The notes below the pieces were generated by a model that saw nothing but the letters and a program-made list of their open reading frames with translations, was not told the DNA's origin and did no database searches. Below are positions 21,463 to 32,642 of a stretch of DNA of 64,000 nucleotides, in pieces (within the stretch, counting starts at the first letter, position 1; every line of letters begins with the position of its first letter). This DNA comes from Stenogyne calaminthoides (lineage: Eukaryota > Streptophyta > Magnoliopsida > Lamiales > Lamiaceae), in assembly GCA_037126765.1 (NCBI GenBank), contig JBBCBC010000012.1, positions 7,068,001-7,132,000 of the forward strand. Direction: 5' to 3'. A program made the translations under genes and the position numbers.

Positions 21463-23377
21463 ATGTCGCAGGAACAATTGATCCTCCGCGGAACAATGCG
21501 CGCCCACACCGACTGGGTGACCGCCATCGCCACCCCGATCGACAACTCCGACAAGATCGTCTCCTCCTCCCGCGACAAATCCCTAATTCTGTGGACTCTC
21601 ACCAAGGAGGACAAGACCTACGGCGTCGCCACCCGCCGCCTCACCGGCCACTCCCACTTTGTTCAGGACGTCGTCCTCTCCTCCGACGGCCAGTTCGCGC
21701 TCTCCGGCGCCTGGGACAGCGAGCTCCGCCTCTGGGATCTGCAGACCGGCGTCACCGCCCGCCGCTTCGTCGGGCACACCAAGGACGTCCTCTCCGTCGC
21801 GTTCTCGATCGACAACCGCCAGATCGTGTCGGCGGCGCGTGACAAGACGATTAAGCTCTGGAACACCCTCGGGGAGTGCAAGTACACGATTCAGGATGAG
21901 AACGCGCACTCCGATTGGGTGTCGTGCGTTCGATTCTCGCCGAACAACACGCAGCCGACGATTGTTTCCGGGTCGTGGGATAAGACTGTGAAGATTTGGA
22001 ATCTGACCAATTGCAAGCTGCGCTCTACTTTGACCGGGCACAAGGGGTATGTGAACACGGTTGCGGTGTCGCCTGATGGCTCGCTGTGCGCGAGTGGGGG
22101 GAAAGACGGTGTCGTTTTGTTGTGGGATTTGGCGGAGGGGAAGATGCTTTACTCGTTGGATTCTGGTTCCATTATTCACGCTCTGTGCTTTAGCCCTAAC
22201 AGGTACTGGCTGTGTGCTGCCACTGAGAATTGCATCAAGATCTGGGATCTGGAGAGCAAGAGCGTTGTTGTGGATCTAAAGGTGGATGCTAAGCATGAGA
22301 GTGAGATGGCCAAAGATGACGCTGTTCAAACTGGTGCAGCCAAAAGCAAGGTTCAATTTCTTTTCCTTATTTGTCAACTGCCTATTGCGTTTTGTGTTTG
22401 TGATGTGTAGGGTTATGATTTAGCATTTCGTTTGATTTTGGGGGTTATGTTATTTGTTACTAGTTATGTATTCATGCTTTGTTTGATCGTGATATTTGCT
22501 TACACTTTTTGAACTTATGCTAGATGATCTATATTTTTGTTTATTGTGAAGTTTGATCAAGTTTGACACTTTATAATTCATTTAAACTCTTCAAAGTATT
22601 AATTTGATTCTTTTTAGTTTACTTGTGTGGATATATGTTAATATTAAAAACATGTTATCCAATCAATTTGTTGGTGGTGGTTTTTATTAATCCGTTCAAT
22701 AATGGATTTGAACTTACTTCTGAGTGATTTGATTCAGTTAATTCCTTCCAAATTCTTTTATTTGAACACAATCTTTCCAAAGCTTTGTTTTTTCCTAGTA
22801 AAGCTTTGTTATTTTCTTTTCCTTGAAGTTCTGCCTTGCCTTTTTGTAGATGAGAATTAAAATTTGTGTTCTTTTGTTAGATAATTTGTGTTCATTTATT
22901 TGAGGTTCATGTATTCTCGAGAGGAAAAAGCAGTTAATAAGTTGATTGATCTCTACTGAATCTTTGTGACCTAAATGCAAGATCATCTTCTACACTGTCA
23001 GAAAAAACATTTTTTTGTCACTATTTTGTTGTTCCTTCCAAGTGAAGTTGGCCGAACGCATAAAATGTCTCTAGTATGGTAAAATATGAAAATGTGCTTT
23101 TATTTATATGCTTTAAAATTAAATGGTAAACAAAGCCCTCTTGTAAGGAATTTGAATAGGAACAACTATTCTGGCCATATTAATAAAGGAAATGTGATTG
23201 GTGACATTATGTTCTATATCATATATATGAATGATTTATACTGCAGAAGCTGAAGGTGTAAATTGTTTGTTGTAGGTCGTGCACTGCACCTGTCTCAACT
23301 GGAGCGCCGATGGAAGCACCCTTTTCAGTGGTTATACAGATGGTGTTATCCGAGTTTGGGGCGTCGGTCGTTACTAG
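21463..23377 (+). CDS. RACK1: RACK1, receptor for activated C kinase 1 (small-subunit ribosome scaffold)
   Basis: RACK1 is a seven-bladed WD40 beta-propeller bound to the head of the 40S ribosomal subunit and acting as a signalling scaffold. Two exons, 21,463-22,350 and 23,276-23,377, join in phase 0 across a 925-bp GT-AG intron and give 329 residues; plant RACK1 is about 325-330. The GH...WD repeat pattern is clear through the protein, for example GHSHFVQDV...LRLWDL and GHKGYVNTV...VLLWDL. The last blade is encoded by exon 2, ending VIRVWGVGRY. The start was chosen because it gives the conserved N-terminus MSQEQLILRG with RAHTDWV following; the upstream in-frame ATG at 21,292 would add a non-conserved extension over the TATA and telo-box. 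Exon 1 is GC-rich, with strong C/G at third positions. No break. Confidence 0.97.
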
Positions 23378-24427
23378 GAATAACATCTTGCAGAACAAAT
23401 CTTGGATGCCTTTTCTACAGCAATTTTTGAGTTACTTTAATTTATGGCAAATATCCAGATTCTATGTTTGTTTGGATTTTAATTTTTGAATACTTTTGTT
23501 AGGTATAATGTGTTTGGTTCAACTATTAATTTTACTTGTTTGCATAAATATTCTCTGGGCTTCTCTACATATAGTTGCTTGTGTGGAGAACTCACTTGCA
23601 GCATCTTAGTACTCGCATGATAATGTGTTTATGCCTATCAATACCCTGTTTTGAAATTTTAGAATTTGTATGTTTTTCTTTAAAAAATACCAAGTTATTG
23701 TTCTTCTCTATATTTTCTTTCATATTATTGTCTTTAAATTATTTAAAGACTATTGAAGGATTAGTTATTAATGTATGCTAAATTTGAAAGCGTATAAATG
23801 TTCAATAGGAAAAGTATAACGTCATAACTTATAATTTATATTTTCACTAATAAAAATATAATAATGATTTGAATTTGTTTGTCATAGTGTTTAAAGTGAA
23901 TTTTTTTTTTAAAAAAAGCACAAGACAAGTAGCAAAAAAAACATTTGCAAAAATCAAGTATAAAAAAATGTGTCATTATATGAATAAAATCAACAATGCA
24001 AAATTCAAATGTATTGTTTGAAACATGCAATTTATTTTATAGTAATGTTCAATTTATTTATATTGAAAGAATGGGTCTCATGTGCACTTTCGAACAACAG
24101 ATCAGTCTTTCTCATAAATAAGATTTTTAAAAGCGTAACTATATAAAATAAAAACGTGTAACTATTCTAAACAGAAGTATGCAACTATGTTCCCACATTA
24201 ACAGTTGCACTTTTCTGTATAAATAAGTGGCACTTTTCAGTATTACAAGTTGTATTCTTCTAAAATCTTGTTATGAGTCTTGTGATCGTTTTTCGAAAAC
24301 AAGACATCTAAGACCTAGCCATATTGAAATATTCAATATTTAAGTGTAAAATAAATTGCATGATTCAAAAAACGAATTGCATGGTGCACAGGGTGAAAAA
24401 AGATTTAGCCATAAAACATAGACAAAA
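23378..24427. other. RACK1 3' region and intergenic sequence
   Basis: The first ~200 bases are likely RACK1 3' UTR. The rest is AT-rich with no recognisable gene. Around 24,370-24,400 the motif GCATGGTGCACAGGGTG resembles an end of the CTTGTATGCA MITE family, but no partner end is convincing. Confidence 0.5.
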
Positions 24428-25470
24428 ACTTGTATGCAATATTGTATACTAGTGTTATGTGCAATTCTAGTTCAAATTGGTATTTTTTACGAGAATTCAT
24501 GTCGATTTAATTGAGCTTGATCAAGATCAAGCCCGAGGCCACTTCTGGATCCAAATAAGATTTACTTTCTTCTTCCTCGCGATTCCTAGGTTTTCCCATC
24601 CTGGCAACACGAATCTGGTGCTTTCAAATTCTTATACCTCGCGATCTAGGGTTCTTCTTCCTTGCAACCAACCCCGGTTACGGTAGTAAGCGTCTGCGGT
24701 TTTTCCTTCTCTTCCTTATTCGAATTTTTCCATATTCTTCTTGTTTTCTCAATTTTCTCATCCTTTGCAATTTACAGGTCCTTCCATTATTTTTCCTCAC
24801 GATTTTGTGACGCAATCTTTCGATCATTCGCGCTTCTCTTATTTGTTATTTAAATTTGTAAATTTGGATCAAGATTTTTTTTTTTTTTTTTTATCTTGAT
24901 TTTGTTCATGTAGTAACACTCTTTTGCTCATAGGGTAACACTTTTTGTTCATGTAGTAACACATCAAGTTGTTATGTAAATCTGTAATTTTGAATTTGAA
25001 ATTTCTTTTCGGGTTTGTTCGGTTTTGTTTATGCGTTTGTCTTGATTTTTGTTCATGTACTAACACTCTTTTTCTTGATGATATTTTTTAGCATTTGTCT
25101 TGATTTTTGTTCATGTAGTAACACTCTTTTTGCTCATAGGGTAACACTCTTTTTGTTCATGTGGTAACACATCAAGTTGTTATGTAAATCTGTAATTTTG
25201 ACCGAGAATTTCTTTTTCCGTTTGTTACGGTTTTGTTTATGCGTTTGTCTTGGTTTTTGTTCATGTAGTAACACTCTTTTTTCATATAGGGTAACACTAT
25301 TTTGTTCATGTAATAACACATCAAGTTGTTATGTAAACCTCGAACCCATTTGCCACGCGCCCATATACCACCATACCCGACCCGACCCATAAAATTTAGG
25401 CAACTTTTATTTTATTTATGTTGTATTGCACATAACACTAGTGTGCAATATTTCACGCAAGACTTTCTCT
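24428..25470. mobile_element. TIR element enclosing tandem repeats
   Basis: The left end CTTGTATGCAATATTGTATACTAGTGTTATGTGCAAT pairs with the inverse of the right end (ATTGCACATAACACTAGTGTGCAATATTTCACGCAAG, about 25,416-25,452) over about 37 bases. The interior holds a GC-richer part (24,500-24,700) with open but unrecognisable frames, and a tandem array. No transposase. Confidence 0.6.
24896..25338 (+). repeat. Tandem repeat, three units
   Basis: The block GTTCATGTAGTAACACTCTT ... CATCAAGTTGTTATGTAAA recurs, with its final part at about 24,960, 25,168 and 25,318. The units differ in length (about 210 and 150 bases) because of an insertion in the first. The motif GTAACAC recurs within units. 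Confidence 0.85.
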
Positions 25471-25910
25471 AAAAAATATTGCCTAGAACTTAATTTGTAA
25501 AATAGTTGTATATGAGTGTATATACTGAGATGAAATAATTTATATACACGAGAAGAGGACAACGATATATTGGGATTGGGAACAAATAATGCATTATCTC
25601 CTCAAGGTCGAAAATACCAGTATTGATAGAAAAATGAAGAATTTATATTTATGAAAATATTATGAATATATCTATATCAAATATTGATATGGTAAATTAA
25701 AAAGATTATGAAAATTTAATAACAAAATTTGAATAGATAGATTTAACAAATAATTTAAACAAATTTTAAAATTTACATTTACGATAAATATACTATCATA
25801 AACATAAGATATAAAATATAAAATGTACTCTTATAATACACAATGTTATTTCATATGACATAGATATTCTTCAAATTCTTTTTTTATATTTTTTTGGTAT
25901 TTTTTCAATA
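25471..25910. other. AT-rich intergenic stretch
   Basis: More than 75% A/T by eye, with no gene, array or named element. Confidence 0.5.
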
Positions 25911-26306
25911 TTTTACAGTATGAATTTTTTTTTTTTGATAAGAAAAAATGGATTCATTAATAAAGGGCACGAGAAGTACACAAGTTTACAATGAGTCCGG
26001 CTAGAAATACCCATAAAATATATACATATAGATCCTTACAAGTTTGATTTTAAAGCAAGACTAACCAAGAATTCTTCTAGGCTCGAAGCTCCACTAATTA
26101 TACAAAACTTTATGTCTCCATGTTCCTTTTGCTTCAACCCAGCTCCAATGTCTTGTCTTCCACAATATCCTTAATCTTTGTTTTCTCCTTCCGAAAGATT
26201 ATGGCGTTTCGAACATTCCATATAGTCCAAAGAATACACTCCCACAAGCCCACCATGAGGGTCTTCCCATCCTTCCCTCCAATAAGTCTACTAAAATGGA
26301 CTAGAC

Positions 26307-29300
26307 TTATCTTTGGGTTGGATGATAGGACCTACACACCTCGAACCAATCAACACATTCCATCCATATACAAGACACAAAATAACAGTCGAATAGAACA
26401 TGTCTTACAGTTTTTGGTACATTGTTGCAAAACGGGCCGTGAATATTTGAGGCTTGTGGAAGGGCGTTCCATCTTCTAAGGTTCGTCGTGGTTGGAATTC
26501 GTTCCCATAGTACGCGCCAAGCATGAATGCTCACTTTAGTCGGCACCCACTTGTTCCATATCGCTTCAAACACTCTCTTTTCCTCTTCCGAATCTGCAAC
26601 ATTATCCTGTGTAAGTCGGCTATAGACAGTCTTGGTCGTGTAATCTCCGTCTGATGAGAATCTCCATTTCCATTGGTCTTCCTTATCCTTTGTTAAAGTG
26701 TACCTGTTCACCAAGTCAATTAAATTATTGAAAGTAGGTAACTCTCTATCAAACAACTCCCTCATCCACTGCCACTTCCACCTCCAAACTCCTTCTCTCC
26801 ACTCCCCCATTTCCCCCACACTCAATGAATTATCCTAACAAAGCTTGTACAATCTAGGAAAAATCAGTTTTAAGGGCCTATCCCCCACCTTAATTTTCCT
26901 CCCAAAAAAGAGTTTTACTCCCATCCCCAATTTCCTTTCTCAAACTCGACAAAAACCAACTCTAGTCACCCTCCCCACAGCCTTAATGACTTCCCCCCAC
27001 CAGCCCGAAACTCTTCCCCTTCTCCCTCCGACACTACCTAACCCCCTAAAAACACCCCATCTAGACTTAATCACTCTCGCCCACAAACACCTCGGGTTAG
27101 TAAAAAATCTCCACACCCATTTGCCCAAAAGAGCTCTATTGAAACACTCAAGATCCCTCACCCCAAGCCCCCCCAAGATTTTTGGTTTACAAATGGTTTC
27201 CCACTTGATCCAAGAAATTTTATCCTTACTCTCATCACCCCCCCACAAAAAAATTCTTTGTAAGCTCACAATTTCACACAAGACATTTTTAGGAGCCCGG
27301 TAGGTGGATAAATAGTAGACCAGAAGAGATGCTAGGACGTCATTAATCAAAGTAAGTCTTCTCCCAATGGAGAGATTTAGATCTTTCCATTTCCTCAGTC
27401 AATTCCGTACTTTCTGGATGACATGGTTCCATTCGGTCGCCTTTCTGTGTGCACATCCAACGTTAACCCCCAAGTACATAAATGATTCCTCCCCCACTTG
27501 GCAACCTAGGGTATTGGCATAAACTTGAATCTCATCACTGCTCACATTTAGCCCGGTAACACTGCATTTCCCCCGATTGACTTTCAGCCCGGATACCCAT
27601 TCCAAATTGATGATGAAGTGCTTCAAGAATAGGACATTTTCTCTCGTGGCTCTCCCGATGAAGATTGTGTCGTCCGCGAACTGGAGGTGTGAAATCCGAA
27701 CTTTGTCCTTGCCAACGAACATCGGAGCAAAGAGATCTCTATCGATTGCTTTGTTTAGCATTAGGCTCAATCCTTCAGCTGCAATAAGGAATAAGAAGGG
27801 GGATAGAGGGTCCCCTTGCCTAAGTCCTCTTTCCAGATGAAATTCCTCTATCGGGCTCCCATTTATGAGAATAGATGCATGCGCTTAAGAGACACACTCC
27901 ATGATCCACTTGCTCGAGAAACCAAATCTTTCCATAATCCTCCTCAAATATCCCCAATTAACCGAGTCATAGGCTTTTGCGAAATCTATCTTGTACAGTA
28001 GGCATTGCTCCTTTTTGGCCTTCACCTCCTCGATTACCTCATTGAGCACCACCACGCTGTCCAGGATTTGCCTACCCCCAATGAAGGCACATTGATGCTC
28101 AGAGATGATAGTCTCCATTACCTTGCACAATCTTAACGAAAACACTTTTGCCACCACTTTGTAGATGCATCCAATAAGAGATATCGGCCTAAAGTCCGAC
28201 AGACATAACGCTTCCTCTTTCTTCGGGATGAGGACTATGAATGAAGGATTGATTCCTTTTACCAGTTTCCCGTGCTCGTGGAACTCCTTAAACAGCCGTA
28301 CGAAATCCTCTTTCAGAACCTCCCAAAAGTCTTTTAAAAAGCCAAAATTGAAACCGTCGGGCCAGGGGCTTTTGGAGCTATCACATGAGTCCACTGCCGC
28401 CTTTATTTCCTCCTCGGAGAACGCCGCAGTCAACATTTAATTCTTGGTTGGACTGATCTTTTGAGTACAGAAGTCTGAGGCTAAGTCGGGTCTAGCAACA
28501 AGCTCCGCCGTGAAGTGATTCTTGAAGAACTCCAAGGTGCCTCTCTTGACTTCCTCCACCTCTTCACACCACTGGTTATCAAACTATACGCCCACAATTT
28601 CGTTGCGTTTCCTCCTCTTATTAATGACATTATGGAAAAAGCTCATGTTGGCATCCCCTTCTTGAATCCACTTAGCTCTCGCTTTCTATTTTAGGAGGTT
28701 GTACTTGAGATTCAAATCCCTAAGAAGTAGTGCCCGAACTTCATTCCTCCTGATGATTTCCACTTCATCTAGCCCGAACACATCATCAATTATGTCTATC
28801 CTCAAAATTTCTTTCCTTTTCTCCTCAATTCTCTTGTCGATGGAGCCGAACACGTCTTTGTTCCAACATTTGAGATCCTGTTTGAGCAACTTGAACTTTT
28901 TATTGAGCATAAAACTGCCACAACCCTCTACATCATAGCTTTTCCATTTTGCCACCACAAAGTCTCTAAATGTCGGATGATACCGCCACACATTAACGAA
29001 CCTGAAGGGCTTCGGTCCCCAATCCTTCACTTTGATTTCCAGAAACATCGGGCAGTGGTCCGAAAGAGATCTTCCAATAGCTTTGTGGTGAGAATTTGGC
29101 CATTTTAGTAGCCACTCGTTGTTAAGTAACACCCGATCGATTATGCTTTTACACGAATCATCCGGGCTGTACCAAGTGTAAAGACAACCGTGTAGAGGCA
29201 TATCGATGAGGCCTATGTCTCTGATGAAGTTGTCAAATGCCCTTATGTCCCTCCTGTTGATAACTGATCCACTTCTTGATCTCTCTGATTCCCTCCTGAT

Positions 29301-29735
29301 TGAGTTGAAGTCGCCCAGAACGCAAATACAACAGTCCAAATTCTGATCTATCATTATCTGGATCCTATCCCATAGCTCGATTCTGTCCTGCAGTGGGCAC
29401 AGAGCATATACATTAATAATACAACATTCCGTTTTATCCGTGCCCCAAACTCCAACTACCACTACAACTCCTTGCACATGCCAACAACTTCTAGCAATGA
29501 AAATTTCAGAATTCCAAATGGATAAAATGCCCCCAGACCTTCCTATCGATTCCCTGTACGTCCACCCACATTTACCAACACCTCATATTGATTTAATCAA
29601 GAATTCATCAATGTTTTCTTTTTTTGTTTCCTATAAGCATACAAAGTCCACACCAAATTTTCTGATAAATTCGTGTACCTCTTTGCATTTTGCTAAACAC
29701 CCCAAGCCTCTGATATTGTAGCTTAAAATCTTCAT
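26307..29735 (-). pseudogene. LINE ORF2 (endonuclease and reverse transcriptase), broken
   Basis: It starts MKILSYNIRGLG at 29,735, the usual start of plant L1 ORF2. In order: an APE-type endonuclease (29,735-28,900, with GDFNSI and SDHCPM), a linker, a reverse transcriptase (about 28,430-27,400, with DFRPISLIGCIYK, the AFIGGRQ block and FADDTIF), and a C-terminal zf-RVT-type region (about 26,800-26,310, with KVSIHAWR). At least five stops or frameshifts separate these pieces, for example near 29,480-29,640, 28,437-28,690, 27,840-27,885 and 27,350-27,400. The element cannot move on its own as it stands. Confidence 0.88.
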
Positions 29736-29916
29736 TAAATAATTCTGGCGTTTGACTCCTCGACCGGTGCATCTTGCTCTCTTCTCGTACCTTCTTCCAT
29801 TTCCAGGTTCTTCAAAAAATTGTCCTCTCCTTCTGCTGCTGAGAGACCCATGAGTTGGCCAATCTCCCAAATCTTCCTCGCTTCCTCATTAGGTTGTTGA
29901 TGGGTCTGGTTTATAA

Positions 29917-31895
29917 TCAATTCCCCGTGCCGCTCTCCTTTTTCTTTCCCGCCACAACTTTGTCCTCGGATGAGGCTAAGTCCGAGAGGAACACACTGAG
30001 TTGTTTCTTTTCCTTTTTTTTTCTTGCCTTTTTCGAGGGACCATCCTTCTTCTTTCTCGTCCGTTTAATTTCGGTGGCCGCCATCTTGGTCGGCGTGGGG
30101 TCGAGCGCCATCCCGGGGGGAGTGATGCTTCGAGCTTTTCTTTGGTATATCTGGTTTAGGCAAATGGGTGAAGCTAGGGATTTTGACCCTTGCTGATGAG
30201 TTGTCGCGATGTTCTGATTAAAAGATGGGCCGTGGGATTGTGGATGCATTGGGCTTATAATTTTATTGCTGGGCCCACTAGACGAGTTCATGCCTCCTGG
30301 GCCCGAATGCCCATTGCGTCCCTTTTGGGCCTTTCGTTTCATACTGCCAGATTGGGCTACCAAAGTTTAAGAGTAAATGGCATCGCGCCTAGGCCCAAAA
30401 TTTTCCGGATCTACCTGCGGATTAACCGGCCTATCCCTACTATCGTTCTGACCCACATTGTTTGAAATTGCCGTATCCTTGTGGGGTCCATCCTCATTAT
30501 TAACCGTTGCTTTCTCAGTTTGATTGAGTCCATTGGAATCTCCAAGGACTTGGAAACTGTTACTCATCATAATATCGGGCCCCATGTTTTCGGGTGGCGA
30601 CCTAGGGTTTCTGCCTCCTCAGCACGTTTCCCACTCTCCGTCCGACGTCTCCATCTCATCCTCTCCAAATATCGCCGCCGCCGCCGGACCTTGGCTCAAA
30701 TGTTCATCTTCTTCGCTAGACCAGCCCGATTCGTCGATCGGAGCTGCGTTCAGGTGGTTCTGTGACCCAGGAAAATTACCAAGATACTCCTCCACGATTC
30801 TAATCGTAAAAACCTTGTTATCGATTTTCACCGAGAAGGAGCAATTGATTTCCTGTTGGAATGAGGCAACGATCATCACTCTTGCCACATCCAACGACTC
30901 TTTATTTGCAGTGGCCTAATCCATTTTAAGAAAGACTACGATTTTCCCGCTAGCTATCTTGAAGAATCGTTGGTTCTATGCATGGGCTGGAACCCCTGTC
31001 CATCATGTCCAAATCTTTCTCCTATGGCATACATCCTCTTCCCTCCATGGTCTAAACCACTCGAACCAGTATGAAAACCATTCTTCCATGTCTTTTACTA
31101 CTTCCTCCATAGGATGCTCTTTCATGTTTTGAATAAGCACCGCTTCATCTCCCATATACCGTATTTTCATGCTTGTACCGCATTCGCTTTGGATTTCATT
31201 CCCGTTCTCCTCCCATGAAAACTTAACTCTAATGGCTCCCAACCAACATGAGTTTAACCAATCACGTTCAGAATGCATTGTTGAGAATGAGAACGGGGAT
31301 GCGGCGTTCCTTGTAAGAGTTTTCAGAATGGACTGTTCATCTTCCTTCGGCTTCTGCGCATTCACCGAAACCGCCTCTTTAAATGACTTTTCTGGTGACC
31401 TCAACCCCATGCCTACATCAAAGGGTTTCACAGGTTCGGGTTTGTATACATGTTGGTTCCTGTCATATTTGGGCCAATAAGCTCTGATTTTATAACTTCC
31501 AATCCACAGACTGTTGAGTTTCTCCGATGTCTTGTTGATGTCCTTTACCTGCCCACTTCTGAATCTGACAAAACCAAAAGCCTTACCTGCCCTTATCCAT
31601 TTTTTTAAGGACAAAAGAGATCTAACACCTCCCCCACCATACTGAAAGTTGACCGAAGAAGATCCATGCTGCAGTTTTCAAGAAAGTTTCGAAAAAGAAA
31701 AGACTCTGAATCTCTACCTTCGAAGTTGAACTTACCGTTGTTGCCGCCGTTCCTACCATTATCCGACCAGAAACTACCTAACCACCTACCAGAGTTTTTC
31801 TGCCTCACCGGATTGCGCTCGGAATGGGTTAACCTAGGATCTACCCAAAACTTCACCCTCTCACCCTTCTTTCTAAAATTTCTCTCTCTAGCCAT
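29917..31895 (-). pseudogene. LINE ORF1, broken
   Basis: From ATG at 31,895 (MARERNFRKKG) the frame runs about 96 codons and shifts near 31,610. An RRM-like segment follows, with the RNP-type core KAFGFVRFRSG at about 31,560-31,590. Further stops occur near 31,003 and beyond. The last piece (30,363-29,917) is rich in Lys/Arg and Ser/Pro. Plant L1 ORF1 proteins bind element RNA as part of the RNP. Not functional as written. Confidence 0.8.
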
Positions 31896-32142
31896 AATAG
31901 AACCTATAACCATTTTTTTACAGTACGACAAATTAACCTATATTGATATTGCATCCCAATAAATTTTTGTTATATTTTTTATGAATATCATAGAAACACT
32001 CTTCCTCTAATATCGATGTGCAACTATTTTGCAAGTACCACTATATATCATAAATTAATACCTTTTAATAAAATAATTAATATTATTAAATTAATATCTT
32101 TTAATAAAATAATTAATACTATTTTAAAATTAATTGAAATAA

Positions 32143-32415
32143 GAGTTGGTATGCAGTGAAACTAGTTCACCGTGAAATTGATTTATTTTTACACTTCAGT
32201 TATTACGATTACACTCTTTAGTAATATATGTCACACTCTTCAGTTATCACGACCACACTCTTTGCTGTAGTATTTATCACATCCTTCATTTTTATGAGTA
32301 ATACTCTTTATAATAAAATATCACACTCTTCAATTATATAAGTCACACTCTTTAGTAATGTAAGTCACACTCTTAAACCAGTTCACCGTGAAACTTGTTG
32401 CCCCTATACTTTGCC
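32143..32415 (+). mobile_element. MITE family A, copy 2 (PEX3 upstream)
   Basis: 273 bases, about 90% identical by eye to 5,561-5,834 and in the same orientation relative to the downstream gene. The flanks TTGAAATAA (32,134-32,142) and TCGAAATAA (32,416-32,424) form a 9-bp duplication with one mismatch. It ends about 230 bases before the proposed PEX3 start. 31,929-32,142 is AT-rich with nothing notable. Confidence 0.85.
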
Positions 32416-32642
32416 TCGAAATAAAGTAAAGACCTAGCGAACAGGGTTGCTGCTGCATTTATTATTAGCACCATTCGGCATTAGTGATTTTAGTATTACT
32501 TCTCCGCAAACCTGTTTCAATTGTAAATTTTTTCTACCCGTTTTCTTCGTGAACAGGAAAAGACGAAAGCTCGGCCCGGCCCGGCCTTAATCGGGGCCGC
32601 TGATAACGCCAGAAAGAAAGGGATAGATTGAAATAGTTTGGA

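Larger units (their letters stand above)
25926..31915 (-). mobile_element. L1-type LINE, nearly full length
   Basis: A 6.0-kb non-LTR retrotransposon on the minus strand. Its 3' end is the poly-T run at 25,926 on the plus strand. TTTTACAGTATGA precedes it (25,911-25,923) and TTTTACAGTACGA follows the 5' end (31,916-31,928), a 13-bp duplication with one mismatch. It encodes ORF1 and ORF2 of plant L1 type, both broken (separate entries). The ORF1 start lies only about 20 bases from the 5' end, so a little 5' UTR may be missing. Confidence 0.9.

Noticed and set aside
21583..22179. 198-codon open frame on the minus strand within RACK1 exon 1
   Set aside because: It is a mirror of GC-rich RACK1 codons; no family resemblance, and the plus-strand WD40 reading is unambiguous.
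24870..25340. CRISPR-like array from regular repeats
   Set aside because: The repeats are long tandem units with diverged copies and no unique spacers, in a plant nuclear context inside a TIR element.
26845..27303. 152-codon plus-strand frame, Pro/Leu/Thr-rich
   Set aside because: It is antisense to LINE ORF2 and its composition follows from the complementary coding sequence.
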